A stretch of DNA of 21,604 nt from JAVVUJ01 sp964461765 (GCA_964461765.1 CAYWVS010000051.1:1-21604), one strand, 5' to 3'; positions 1 through 6,402 are shown, numbered from the stretch's first letter. Program-made: numbers and translations. Notes: generated by a model from the sequence alone, not told the origin.

Positions 1-586
1 CCCCCATGGCTCCTGCAATTGCGGCGGCGGCCGTATCACCGTTGATGTTGTAAAGTTGTCCCTGAGAGTCCACTCCTAGGGTTGCAATCACCGGGATAAA
101 GCCCTTATCCAGTACCGTCAGAAGGAGTTCCTGATCTATCTTTGTGATGTCCCCTACAAATCCATAATCCACTTCCCCTTCCATAGGTCTAACCTGTATC
201 AACCCACCGTCAACACCGCTGAGACCGATAGCTTTACCGTTGTTGCTATGAATGAGAGAAACTAGGTTTTTGTTGACCTTACCCATCAGGATCATACCTA
301 CGATGTCTAAAGTCTCTTCATCCGTATATCTCAATCCCTTGATAAACTTAGGCTCCTTTCCCACTCGCTTCAGCATGGCATCAATTTCCGGCCCTCCGCC
401 GTGAACCAATACCACTCGAATTCCCAGGGAGGAAAGAAGGGTTAAATCTTTCATGACAGACTTCTTTAAGTCTTCATTGACCATGGCATTGCCCCCATAC
501 TTTACCACGATTACCTTATTTCTATATTTTTCAATATAGGGGAAAGCCTCCATAAGTGCTTTTACCTTGTATTCTGAATTCTGCAT
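1..586 (-). CDS. argB: Acetylglutamate kinase, 3' end cut off by window
   Basis: Phosphorylates N-acetyl-L-glutamate with ATP, the second step of the acetylated arginine pathway, in the cytosol. The first 195 codons are visible; the rest lies beyond base 1. Seen in order: an N-terminal VVKYGGNAM strand and glycine turn that binds phosphate, LVHGGGPEI near residue 60 (the substrate-side glycine loop), GLSGVDGGLI near residue 125, and the YNINGDTAAAAIA stretch near residue 180, all hallmarks of the amino-acid kinase fold in ArgB. The ATG at 586-584 is preceded by GGAGG eight bases upstream. It follows argJ on the same strand after about 150 bp, which fits the common argC-J-B order. The C-terminal part, including any arginine-sensing region, cannot be judged. 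Confidence 0.95.
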   Translation of the reverse strand, partial: MQNSEYKVKALMEAFPYIEKYRNKVIVVKYGGNAMVNEDLKKSVMKDLTLLSSLGIRVVLVHGGGPEIDAMLKRVGKEPKFIKGLRYTDEETLDIVGMILMGKVNKNLVSLIHSNNGKAIGLSGVDGGLIQVRPMEGEVDYGFVGDITKIDQELLLTVLDKGFIPVIATLGVDSQGQLYNINGDTAAAAIAGAMG

Positions 587-736
587 CTTGACTTTCCTCC
601 TTTTTTCTTTTGAATAATCCAACATTGAATGTTTATCTCAAATTTGGTCAATTCTTCTAATATTTTATATCCTACGACCCTATGGCTATCTTATTAAAAC
701 TTAAAACCTAAATATGTACTTCCCATCTTATAGGTT

Positions 737-1957
737 CTATGTTCTATAGTCCCCGTTGATTCGGACATAATCATAAGTCAAGTCACATCCCCAAGCGGCT
801 GCCTGAGCAGATCCTTGATTCATGGAGACTAAAATTTTAATTTCATTTTCCTTCAATATTTTTTTTGATAATTCTTCACTGAAAGGGTAATAAGCGGAAC
901 CTCTACAAACTTCTATATTTCCCTTTGCGGAGGACAAAACCACATCTATATTTTCCATGGAGAAATCCCCCTCTGTATAACCTATGGCGCACAGAATTCT
1001 CCCCCAATTGGCATCAGCCCCAAACATGGCTGACTTTAGAAGGCTGGATGTAATGATGGATTTAGCGATTTTTCTGGCCACTTCTCTATTGTGAGCTCCG
1101 GAAACCACACACTCCAAAAGTTTGGTTGCTCCTTCTCCATCCTTTGCAATTAATCTGGCAAGATCTTGGGTAATCAAACGAAGTGCTTTACAGAAAATGT
1201 CGAAGGCCTCCCCTTCTGCCTCAATGGTCTGATTCCCTGCCATTCCGTTGGCTAACACCGCCACCGTGTCATTGGTAGAGGTGTCTCCATCTACGCTAAT
1301 CTGGTTAAAGGTATCTAACACATCTGCCGATAAAGCCTTCTGAAGCATTGGCTGAGTAATAGAAACATCTGTGGTAATAAAAGCCAACATGGTGGCCATG
1401 TTGGGGTGGATCATTCCGCTACCCTTGGCGATTCCTCCGATGTGACATTCTTTGTTTCCCAAAACAAAGGATACAGCTCGTTCCTTTTTCAGTGTATCCG
1501 TAGTCATTATAGCATGAGCGGCACTGTCGCTTCCAGTATAACTTAACTTTTTTACCAACTTGGGAATTCCTCTTTCAAAAGGCTCCATGGTCAAGGGCTG
1601 ACCGATAACTCCGGTGGAGCTTACCATGATGTCCTGAGGTTTGATATGTAATTCTTTTGCCAACAAAATACAGGTCTCTTGTGCAATGGTTACTCCATTG
1701 GGGGCACAGGTGTTGGCATTTCCGCTGTTACAGATGATGGCTCTGGCTTTTCCGTTGGCAATATGTTTTTTGGTTACTTCAATGGGTGCACCTTTTATCT
1801 TGTTTTGGGTAAATACTGCGGCAACGTTACATTCTACATCACTGAGTATGATCCCTAGATCCTTTTTCAGTTTATTCCTTCTGAATCCGCAGTGAATTCC
1901 TCCTGCCTGAAAACCTTTTGGGGCGCAGATGCCCCCTTCCACAAAATTGATTAGCAT
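737..1957 (-). CDS. argJ: Bifunctional ornithine acetyltransferase / N-acetylglutamate synthase
   Basis: Transfers the acetyl group from N-acetylornithine to glutamate, recycling acetate in arginine synthesis; some members also use acetyl-CoA. The protein is 406 residues, the usual length. The precursor cuts itself into alpha and beta chains: the motif KGSGMIHPNMATMLAF is present, placing the cleavage before Thr189, which becomes the nucleophile. The oxyanion-hole pair Thr115-Gly116 sits in SSTGVIGQ, and the C-terminal Asn-Asp-type contacts lie near the conserved end of the protein. The ATG at 1957 has AAAGGA about seven bases upstream. argC lies 212 bp upstream and argB about 150 bp downstream on the same strand. 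Whether it is mono- or bifunctional cannot be told from sequence, though possession of a full acetyl cycle makes the transferase role certain. Confidence 0.96.
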   Translation of the reverse strand: MLINFVEGGICAPKGFQAGGIHCGFRRNKLKKDLGIILSDVECNVAAVFTQNKIKGAPIEVTKKHIANGKARAIICNSGNANTCAPNGVTIAQETCILLAKELHIKPQDIMVSSTGVIGQPLTMEPFERGIPKLVKKLSYTGSDSAAHAIMTTDTLKKERAVSFVLGNKECHIGGIAKGSGMIHPNMATMLAFITTDVSITQPMLQKALSADVLDTFNQISVDGDTSTNDTVAVLANGMAGNQTIEAEGEAFDIFCKALRLITQDLARLIAKDGEGATKLLECVVSGAHNREVARKIAKSIITSSLLKSAMFGADANWGRILCAIGYTEGDFSMENIDVVLSSAKGNIEVCRGSAYYPFSEELSKKILKENEIKILVSMNQGSAQAAAWGCDLTYDYVRINGDYRT

Positions 1958-1984
1958 ATATATCCTTTCTGCATTTACGACTTT

Positions 1985-2048
1985 AATATTTATCGTTTAT
2001 TGACAATTTACGACATCAAATCTTATCGTTTATTTATAATTTACAATT
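1985..2048. repeat. Short direct repeat between argC and argJ
   Basis: Two imperfect copies of a roughly 25-bp AT-rich unit, each containing TATCGTTTAT, begin at 1991 and 2024 (period 33). They lie in the 212-bp argC-argJ gap, which otherwise shows no clear terminator or promoter. Function unknown; they could be relics of slippage. Confidence 0.5.
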
Positions 2049-2169
2049 AATCTTATTTTTCAACAAATTTTCAAATATTCCATATAAAAATGAGACCACA
2101 CATTTAAACGTTTCTATTAAGAAAGCAGTCACCTTTTCTCACTCTTTTATACGAAAGCTATCTTAGAAA

Positions 2170-3210
2170 TTATCCTAAGGATAGTCCTTTGGTCTCCGGG
2201 AATCCCAGCATCAAGTTCATACACTGTATGGCTGCTCCTGAGGCACCCTTTCCAAGGTTATCGTACAAGGCAACCAAGGTAGCTCTTTGGTTATTTCCGA
2301 AAACGTAGATTTCCATGGTATCCATTTCTCTCAATCGGTCTGCATTGAGAAAGGTCTCACTCTCTAATTGCTCCTGCTCCATCACACTGATTATGGCTTC
2401 TCCTTTATAGTGATCCGCCAAGAGTTTTCTCAGCTCCTCTGCAGATGGATTCCCCCTGAGTAGCGGTAAGTGTAAAGGGACGGAGACCATCATTCCTCTA
2501 TAAAAGTCCGAAACAATGGGGTTAAAAACCGGTTCAAAATCCAAAGAAGCTATAGCTGTCATTTCCTTTAAGTGTTTATGGGTTTGGGCTAAAGCGTATT
2601 GCCTGGGGCTATTTAAAGTCTCTTTGTTTTTATCGGAGTCTAATTTTTTATTAAAGTTTTGCTTACCATCTAAGTTTTCCATTTGTTTTGACTCTTTATT
2701 TTTAAAAGAGCCTTGGGAGACCTTGGGTTTTTCTTCATATAAGGAAATCATTTGCTTACCACCCCCACTATATCCTGTTACAGAATGGCAGGTAAAGGGA
2801 TAGTCTTTGGGGGCAACACCTACGCCGGTGAGGGGACTTACCAGTGCGATAAAACCTGAGGCATGACAGCCGGGTACGGATACTCTGGTAGCCTTCTGTA
2901 TTTTTTTCCGTTGATCTCCGTTTAGTTCGGGAAATCCATATGTCCAATCTTCGTGAGTTCTATGAGCTGTTGATGTGTCCACAATCCGACTTTCCTTAGG
3001 AGCTTCTGCCATTATTTCCTTGGCTGCAACATCCGGAAGACATAGGAATGTGAGATCTGATTGCCTGATGAGTTCCAACCGAGCCTCTTTGTTCTTTCTG
3101 TCCTGTGGAGGTATCTGTAGCAACTCTATCTCACCATAGGCCTCTAGCCTTTGCTCAATTACTAAACCGGTAGTTCCTTCTCTTCCGTCGATAAAAATTT
3201 TATACGCCAA
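2170..3210 (-). CDS. argC: N-acetyl-gamma-glutamyl-phosphate reductase, type 2, with an extra hydrophilic insert
   Basis: Reduces N-acetylglutamyl phosphate to the semialdehyde with NADPH, third step of arginine synthesis. The nucleotide-binding start (IFIDGREGTTG) and the catalytic cysteine in SVPGCHASG (Cys115) are those of the shorter type 2 ArgC family, usually about 310-315 residues. This copy has 346: a lysine/asparagine/serine-rich stretch at about residues 160-199 separates TGYSGGGKQMISLYEE from the conserved SPRQYALAQTHKHLKEM, where the family is normally continuous. The frame stays open and downstream motifs (NPIVSDFYRGM, GNNQRATLVALYDNLGKGASGAA) are intact, so it looks functional. 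The start is TTG at 3210, chosen because AAGGAG lies nine bases upstream and the next Met is at residue 67. It is the first gene of the arg cluster, under the promoter at 3267-3294. Confidence 0.93.
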   Translation of the reverse strand: MAYKIFIDGREGTTGLVIEQRLEAYGEIELLQIPPQDRKNKEARLELIRQSDLTFLCLPDVAAKEIMAEAPKESRIVDTSTAHRTHEDWTYGFPELNGDQRKKIQKATRVSVPGCHASGFIALVSPLTGVGVAPKDYPFTCHSVTGYSGGGKQMISLYEEKPKVSQGSFKNKESKQMENLDGKQNFNKKLDSDKNKETLNSPRQYALAQTHKHLKEMTAIASLDFEPVFNPIVSDFYRGMMVSVPLHLPLLRGNPSAEELRKLLADHYKGEAIISVMEQEQLESETFLNADRLREMDTMEIYVFGNNQRATLVALYDNLGKGASGAAIQCMNLMLGFPETKGLSLG

Positions 3211-3260
3211 GTTTTCTCACTCCTTATTATATATTTGGTTGCAATTGATTAGCTAACTAA

Positions 3261-3294
3261 TTCATAATTATACATATTTTTTGCATAAAGTCAA
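3261..3294 (-). promoter_or_regulatory. argC promoter with overlapping ARG-box-like operator
   Basis: On the minus strand TTGACT (3294-3289) and TATAAT (3272-3267) are separated by 16 bases, an almost perfect sigma-A promoter that would start transcription near 3260, about 50 bases before argC. The 14-mer TGTATAATTATGAA (minus strand, 3274-3261) matches the ArgR/AhrC box TGNATWWWWATNCA at all but one position and covers the -10. Repression of the arginine genes by an arginine-bound ArgR is the direct inference. Confidence 0.75.
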
Positions 3295-3350
3295 GGTTTA
3301 TTTTTAATTTTTAGTATATTTATTCATTTTATTTTTATTTTATGCAATTG

Positions 3351-3377
3351 GTTTACTAAAAATATATTTTAGTAAAC
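3351..3377. promoter_or_regulatory. Perfect 11-bp inverted repeat, operator-like
   Basis: GTTTACTAAAA (3351-3361) and TTTTAGTAAAC (3367-3377) are exact reverse complements around a 5-base centre. A T-rich stretch follows on the plus strand, but the stem has few G-C pairs and no plus-strand gene lies upstream, so an operator is more likely than a terminator. Confidence 0.5.
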
Positions 3378-3399
3378 TTTTATTTTATATCTACAAAAC

Positions 3400-3523
3400 G
3401 TGGAAATGGCGGAATCAAAAATTCCTATTTCCACATGTCGGCCGCAAGGTGCGACTCTTTGCAAGGTTCGTTCTTTGATATTTCAGAAATATCTCAAACG
3501 ATATTCCTACATATTAAAAAAAG
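3400..3523 (+). repeat. Structured intergenic repeat, copy 1
   Basis: Shares 75 of its first 82 bases, without gaps, with the element at 19352-19480. On the plus strand it can fold into (a) GTGGAAAT...ATTTCCAC enclosing GGAAT/ATTCC, (b) a stem at 3437-3455 capped by a GCAA tetraloop, and (c) three short segments, GATATT (3477-3482), AATATC (3488-3493) and GATATT (3500-3505), where the middle one can pair with either neighbour. It ends in an A-rich run. No terminal inverted repeats or target duplications are evident. Confidence 0.75.
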
Positions 3524-3690
3524 CACCTTATTTCAGCGCTTTTCCATGTTTTCAGTTTTGTTATGCTTATGAAATTTCCTTTTTCAAGAAAACTTCCTTA
3601 TTGATAAGTATGATGGTTCATATGGTAATACCAAAAGTAAGGTTTTAAAATGAAATATTAGGAATACTTTTATTTTTGCGTCAATTATGG

Positions 3691-3696
3691 TACAAT
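3691..3696 (+). promoter_or_regulatory. Extended -10 for the toxin-antitoxin pair
   Basis: TGGTACAAT (-10 hexamer TACAAT at 3691-3696) forms an extended -10; the -35 position is only T-rich. Transcription would begin near 3703, giving a leader of about 24 bases to the GTG start at 3727. Confidence 0.5.
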
Positions 3697-3726
3697 AATT
3701 CATAAACTGAAATAGGAGGTACGAAA

Positions 3727-4212
3727 GTGAAAAAATTAAAGCTGTATCTTGATACCTCAGTAATAAGCCATCTTGATGCCCACGATACGCCTGAGAAAAT
3801 GGTGGATACTTTGGCATTGTGGGAGGATATCAAGGATAATAAATTTGAGGTTATAATTTCAGATGTTACATTTGGAGAGTTAGCACAATGCAATGAACCT
3901 AAAGCAAGCCTTTTGAGCAAATTCATTGATCAAATAGAATACGTCAATGAAATTGAATCTGAGGAAAGTCTGTCATTGGTAAGCAAATATTTGGAATACA
4001 ATGTATTAAACGAAAAAAGTAGAGACGATTTAAGACATATTGCCCTTGCGACAGTGCTAAAATGCGACTTAATTGTTAGTTGGAACTTTAAACACTTTGT
4101 TAATGTTAAGGTTATAAACAAAGTGCAAGCCGCAAATCGCTTTGAAGGTTATACCGATATATTAATTGTACCGCCATCAATGATTAATGAAGGAGATGAG
4201 AAAAATGAATAG
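3727..4212 (+). CDS. PIN-domain toxin (VapC-like nuclease)
   Basis: A 161-residue PIN-fold protein, predicted to be a Mg2+-dependent RNase that acts as the toxin of a type II pair. The acidic residues expected of the fold are present: Asp9 in LYLDTSVI, Glu51 in TFGEL, Asp100/Asp101 in DDLRHIALA, and Asp114 with Asn120 in CDLIVSWNFKHF. The start is GTG at 3727, set by AGGAGG seven bases upstream; no in-frame ATG near the start would keep Asp9. It overlaps the following small ORF by eight bases, which suggests translational coupling. The order is toxin first, antitoxin second, the reverse of classical vapBC. The cellular RNA target cannot be inferred. Confidence 0.82.
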   Translation: MKKLKLYLDTSVISHLDAHDTPEKMVDTLALWEDIKDNKFEVIISDVTFGELAQCNEPKASLLSKFIDQIEYVNEIESEESLSLVSKYLEYNVLNEKSRDDLRHIALATVLKCDLIVSWNFKHFVNVKVINKVQAANRFEGYTDILIVPPSMINEGDEKNE

Positions 4213-4366
4213 TAACAATCTTACAATTGATGATATTCATACAATCAGATATGCCAACTATGAAAAAACAAAAAATCTGTCAGCAGCACAGCTCATAGAA
4301 AAAACAAAGGATGATGCTGAGATTTTTAAGCGTAAGCTAAAAAAAACTGTTGTTGTTAAAAAGTAG
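4205..4366 (+). CDS. Small antitoxin-like partner of the PIN toxin (53 aa)
   Basis: The ATG lies inside the last codons of the PIN gene (overlap 4205-4212). GGAGATGAG, ending about five bases upstream, acts as ribosome binding site. The product begins MNSNNLTIDDIHTIRYANYE and continues through a charged segment (SAAQLIEKTKDDAEIFKRKL) to a basic tail. The IHxIRxxNYE...EKTKxxAExF pattern resembles short helical proteins commonly found beside PIN toxins in Clostridia, where they are presumed antitoxins that wrap the nuclease. No DNA-binding domain is obvious, so autoregulation is uncertain. The assignment rests on position, overlap and this weak resemblance. The terminator at 4397-4430 closes the unit. 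Confidence 0.75.
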   Translation: MNSNNLTIDDIHTIRYANYEKTKNLSAAQLIEKTKDDAEIFKRKLKKTVVVKK

Positions 4367-4396
4367 AATTTGTTTAATAAAAACCTTTGTTCAAAT

Positions 4397-4430
4397 TGGG
4401 AGTAAGGAATATGCCTGCTCCCATTCTTTA
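4397..4430 (+). terminator. Terminator of the toxin-antitoxin unit
   Basis: TGGGAG (4397-4402) pairs with CTCCCA (4418-4423), with an inner AGG/CCT stem, followed by TTCTTTA. It lies 30 bases after the antitoxin stop. The T-tract is short, so strength is moderate. Confidence 0.6.
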
Positions 4431-4525
4431 ATCCTCTATAACGGTATTTTCTCTTCTTAACTCATGTTCAGAATAATGCTTAAAAGTAAATGGAAAAGAC
4501 ATTTTAGTTCCCCATAAAAATCTAA

Positions 4526-4553
4526 TCATATTTTCCTTATTGTTTCATATATT
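4526..4553 (+). promoter_or_regulatory. Sigma-E-like promoter of spoIIID
   Basis: TCATATT (4526-4532) matches the sigma-E -35 pattern KMATATT, and CATATATT (4546-4553) is close to the -10 CATACAMT; the spacer is 13 bases, one short of the usual 14-15. In Bacillus subtilis spoIIID is transcribed by mother-cell sigma-E, so the match is expected. Confidence 0.6.
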
Positions 4554-4591
4554 GTGTCAGAAGGTGAATATTAACAGGGGGATTATATGGC

Positions 4592-4843
4592 ATGAAAGAT
4601 TACATAGAAGAGCGAGTTTTGGAACTTGCACATTATATTTTAGAAACCGGCGCAACTGTCAGAGCCACAGCAAAGAAATTTAGAATAAGCAAATCCACCG
4701 TTCATAAAGATGTAACCGAGCGCTTATTGGAAATAAATCCACATTTATGTGAAGAAGTAAAGGAAATACTGGATAATAACAAGGCCGAACGTCATATTCG
4801 TGGCGGTTTAGCCACCAAAGAGAAATATAAAAGCAAGCAATAA
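4592..4843 (+). CDS. spoIIID: Stage III sporulation transcriptional regulator SpoIIID
   Basis: An 83-residue DNA-binding protein that turns mother-cell genes on or off midway through sporulation, between the sigma-E and sigma-K programmes. The sequence is close to the family standard throughout: it starts MKDYIEERVLELAHYI, has the helix-turn-helix TVRATAKKFRISKSTVHKDV (about residues 22-41), then VTERLLEINPHL, and ends with the basic tail KAERHIRGGLATKEKYK, used for DNA binding beside the helix-turn-helix. The ribosome binding site AGGGGG lies about ten bases before the ATG. An ATG-GCA-TGA triplet ORF (4587-4595) overlaps the start codon in another frame and is better spaced from the site. 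The gene marks the organism as an endospore former. It is convergent with pilD, 25 bp away, and functionally unrelated to it. Confidence 0.97.
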   Translation: MKDYIEERVLELAHYILETGATVRATAKKFRISKSTVHKDVTERLLEINPHLCEEVKEILDNNKAERHIRGGLATKEKYKSKQ

Positions 4844-4868
4844 TAACTAAGCACTTATTTAATTTCAG

Positions 4869-5627
4869 TTAATAAAAGGAAAGATAGAAGTCCACAATTT
4901 CCTGCCCGTAAAGGCAGCCTATAAATATACCCATGCTGAGAAAAGGACCGAAAGAAAAAGCGGTCTTTCCTTTTGCTTTTTTGAAAACCATCAAGTAAAT
5001 TCCATAGAGCCCTCCCAAAATAGCCCCCAGAAAAAAAGAAACGATTGTAGGTCCAACCCCTAAGAACAGTCCTACTGCTGCCATTAACTTAATGTCACCT
5101 CCCCCAAATCCGCCCGTTAAGACTGCAATCATCAGCATGGGAACACTAATCACCAAAGCACCTAACAACTTATTGGGAATAGAAATGGAAGGTTCAAAAA
5201 AAACATTTAACAAAGCTAAGGTTATAATAAATATATGAACTCTGTCAGGAATTTCCTGAGTGTCCAAATCTATAAATGATAGAGTAATTAATATACATGC
5301 AAGTAGACATACGAATATAGATCCTGCAGTCAATCCATATCGCAAATACACAATGCCAAAGACTAACCCTGTTAAGATCTCTATCAAAGCGTATCTTGAA
5401 GATATGGGTTCCTTACAATACCTGCATCGCCTGCCCAAGAACAAGTAGCTGAACACAGGTACCAAATCCAAAGGGTTTAAGGGATGGTTGCAAGTTGGGC
5501 AGAAGGATTTGCCTGCCAAAACAGAAATCTCCTTGGGAATTCGGTAGATGCAGACATTAAGAAAGCTTCCAATGAGCAATCCATAAAGTATATAAATGAT
5601 GAAATAAATAGTGCTTTCGTATGTCAT
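4869..5627 (-). CDS. pilD: Prepilin peptidase / N-methyltransferase
   Basis: A polytopic membrane aspartyl protease that cuts the leader from type IV prepilins and methylates the new N-terminus. The 252 residues show the bifunctional form. GLLIGSFLNVCIYRIP forms the first segment; the cytoplasmic zinc module has paired cysteines CPTC and CRYC; the two catalytic aspartates lie in FIDLDTQEIPD and GGGDIKL; about seven to eight hydrophobic segments follow the A24 family pattern. The ATG at 5627 was chosen because AGGA sits five bases upstream and the family starts here; an in-frame extension to 5696 adds 23 residues without membrane or motif content. It is the last gene of the pilus cluster, 337 bp beyond pilA, and very likely processes that pilin. 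Confidence 0.94.
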   Translation of the reverse strand: MTYESTIYFIIYILYGLLIGSFLNVCIYRIPKEISVLAGKSFCPTCNHPLNPLDLVPVFSYLFLGRRCRYCKEPISSRYALIEILTGLVFGIVYLRYGLTAGSIFVCLLACILITLSFIDLDTQEIPDRVHIFIITLALLNVFFEPSISIPNKLLGALVISVPMLMIAVLTGGFGGGDIKLMAAVGLFLGVGPTIVSFFLGAILGGLYGIYLMVFKKAKGKTAFSFGPFLSMGIFIGCLYGQEIVDFYLSFY

Positions 5628-5658
5628 AAAAATCCTATGTTCTTTTTTGATATAAAAG

Positions 5659-5787
5659 ATGGCTACCTTTTGCAAAGATTGCAAGCCGTCAGCCAAAGCT
5701 TATGGGCGAAACAATATAAAAGAAATGATTGTTAAGGGATGGTTGCAGGAAGGGAGATGCCCCCGCCTGCAACATTTTTTTCTTTGA
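5659..5787 (+). CDS. Possible 42-aa CxxC peptide, or a small noncoding RNA
   Basis: An ATG-initiated frame encodes MATFCKDCKPSAKAYGRN, a middle segment IKEMIVKGWLQ and a short end containing CPRLQHFFL. It has a CxxC pair and a third cysteine. It begins 32 bases from the pilD start on the opposite strand, and its last codons run through the terminator hairpin at 5742-5781. No good ribosome binding site or promoter is visible. The same DNA on the plus strand also folds: GGCT...AGCC around a TTGCAA-AGA-TTGCAA hairpin, then AACAAT/ATTGTT. A structured RNA ending at this terminator is an equally good reading. Not recognised as any known family. Confidence 0.3.
   Translation: MATFCKDCKPSAKAYGRNNIKEMIVKGWLQEGRCPRLQHFFL
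5742..5781 (+). terminator. Strong plus-strand intrinsic terminator between pilA and pilD
   Basis: GTTGCAGG (5742-5749) pairs perfectly with CCTGCAAC (5766-5773), with an inner GGG/CCC stem, followed by seven T at 5775-5781. The T-tract is on the plus strand only, while both flanking pilus genes are on the minus strand, so it implies a plus-strand transcript ending here. Confidence 0.7.
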
Positions 5788-5924
5788 GAGTTTAGTAAGT
5801 AAATATAAGCATTTGGAAAACTACCTACAATATTAGTCTGTGAAGCATACACAGTATTAATTACTCTATTTAGTTTTTCGCATTATTTAAGTAGCCTACA
5901 TTAAGTAATACTAAGCGGTTAGTG

Positions 5925-5949
5925 TATAAGAAAACTATATGTCATATAG
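5925..5949 (-). terminator. Weak terminator after pilA
   Basis: On the minus strand CTATAT-GAC-ATATAG (5949-5935) is followed by TTTTCTTAT, 16 bases after the pilA stop codon. The stem is all A-T except for its end pairs, so termination is probably partial and pilD may be read through. Confidence 0.4.
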
Positions 5950-5964
5950 AAAACTCACTATAAA

Positions 5965-6336
5965 TTACAGCTTTTTCACATACACTGCTGATCCACTTAT
6001 TTCATACTCGTACTTGGCTTCACTCGTTTCAACGATTCCTTTGCCACCTGAAAATGCACCATGGGAAGTGAAATCTCCTCCCAGATTTTCTTTTAATTCA
6101 TCTTCAAAAGTTGATTTATTCATGATTCCTGCTTGAGACGCTGCATAAGTAGATGCTACAGCCGATTTAATTGTTTGCATCTCCCCTTTTGTTGCACTAT
6201 CCTTTGCCTTCTGAATATACCCCAAAACTGCAGGAATTGCAATAGCCGCCAAGATAGCGATAATAACGATAACGATAATCAACTCAATTAAGGTAAAACC
6301 TTTTTTGTTCTTTGCTTTTCTTTTTAAATTGTTCAT
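5965..6336 (-). CDS. pilA: Type IV major pilin (prepilin)
   Basis: The structural subunit of the pilus. The 123-residue precursor has a 13-residue basic leader ending KNKKG, cut before Phe14; the mature N-terminus FTLIELIIVIVIIAILAAIAIP carries the invariant Glu5 needed for methylation and packing and forms the hydrophobic alpha-1 core. The remaining head is small (about 85 residues), rich in Gly, Ser and Ala, and ends in short beta-prone strands; no cysteine pair forms a D-loop. The ATG is preceded by AAAGGAG. It follows pilT by 74 bp, a gap holding a strong hairpin (6371-6402). It is the only pilin in the cluster; minor pilins, if any, are encoded elsewhere. Confidence 0.95.
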   Translation of the reverse strand: MNNLKRKAKNKKGFTLIELIIVIVIIAILAAIAIPAVLGYIQKAKDSATKGEMQTIKSAVASTYAASQAGIMNKSTFEDELKENLGGDFTSHGAFSGGKGIVETSEAKYEYEISGSAVYVKKL

Positions 6337-6370
6337 AATTTTGTTCTCCTTTACATTTTTTAAATATATA

Positions 6371-6402
6371 TTTTATCCGGTGTCCCTTATCACCGGTTAA
6401 AA
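6371..6402 (-). promoter_or_regulatory. Stable hairpin between pilT and pilA
   Basis: CCGGTG/CACCGG (6377-6382 with 6391-6396) is extended by TTTTA/TAAAA around one mismatch, giving an 11-pair stem with an 8-base loop. No T-tract follows on the minus strand, so it is unlikely to be a full terminator. A processing or mRNA-stabilising role that raises pilA over the motor genes is inferred. Confidence 0.55.

Larger units (their letters stand above)
3211..3726. other. 516-bp gap between argC and the toxin gene
   Basis: It holds the argC promoter/operator, a perfect 11-bp inverted repeat at 3351-3377, structured repeat copy 1 at 3400-3523, and an extended -10 for the toxin gene at 3691-3696. Open frames across it are not convincing as genes: one of 82 codons starts inside the repeat with no ribosome binding site. 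Confidence 0.7.

Noticed and set aside
3351..3377. Intrinsic terminator
   Set aside because: The stem is mostly A-T and no plus-strand gene lies upstream; an operator is more likely.
3400..3648. 82-codon plus-strand ORF
   Set aside because: It starts with GTG inside the structured repeat, has no ribosome binding site, and the related copy at 19352 has no matching protein.
5628..5696. In-frame N-terminal extension of pilD (23 residues)
   Set aside because: It has no ribosome binding site, no membrane segment, and lies over the TTGCAA hairpin region; the ATG at 5627 has AGGA upstream and fits the family start.
5484..5735. 83-codon plus-strand ORF opposite the pilD start
   Set aside because: Most of it is antisense to conserved pilD codons and it shows no motif; the plus-strand signal is better explained by the shorter unit at 5659-5787.
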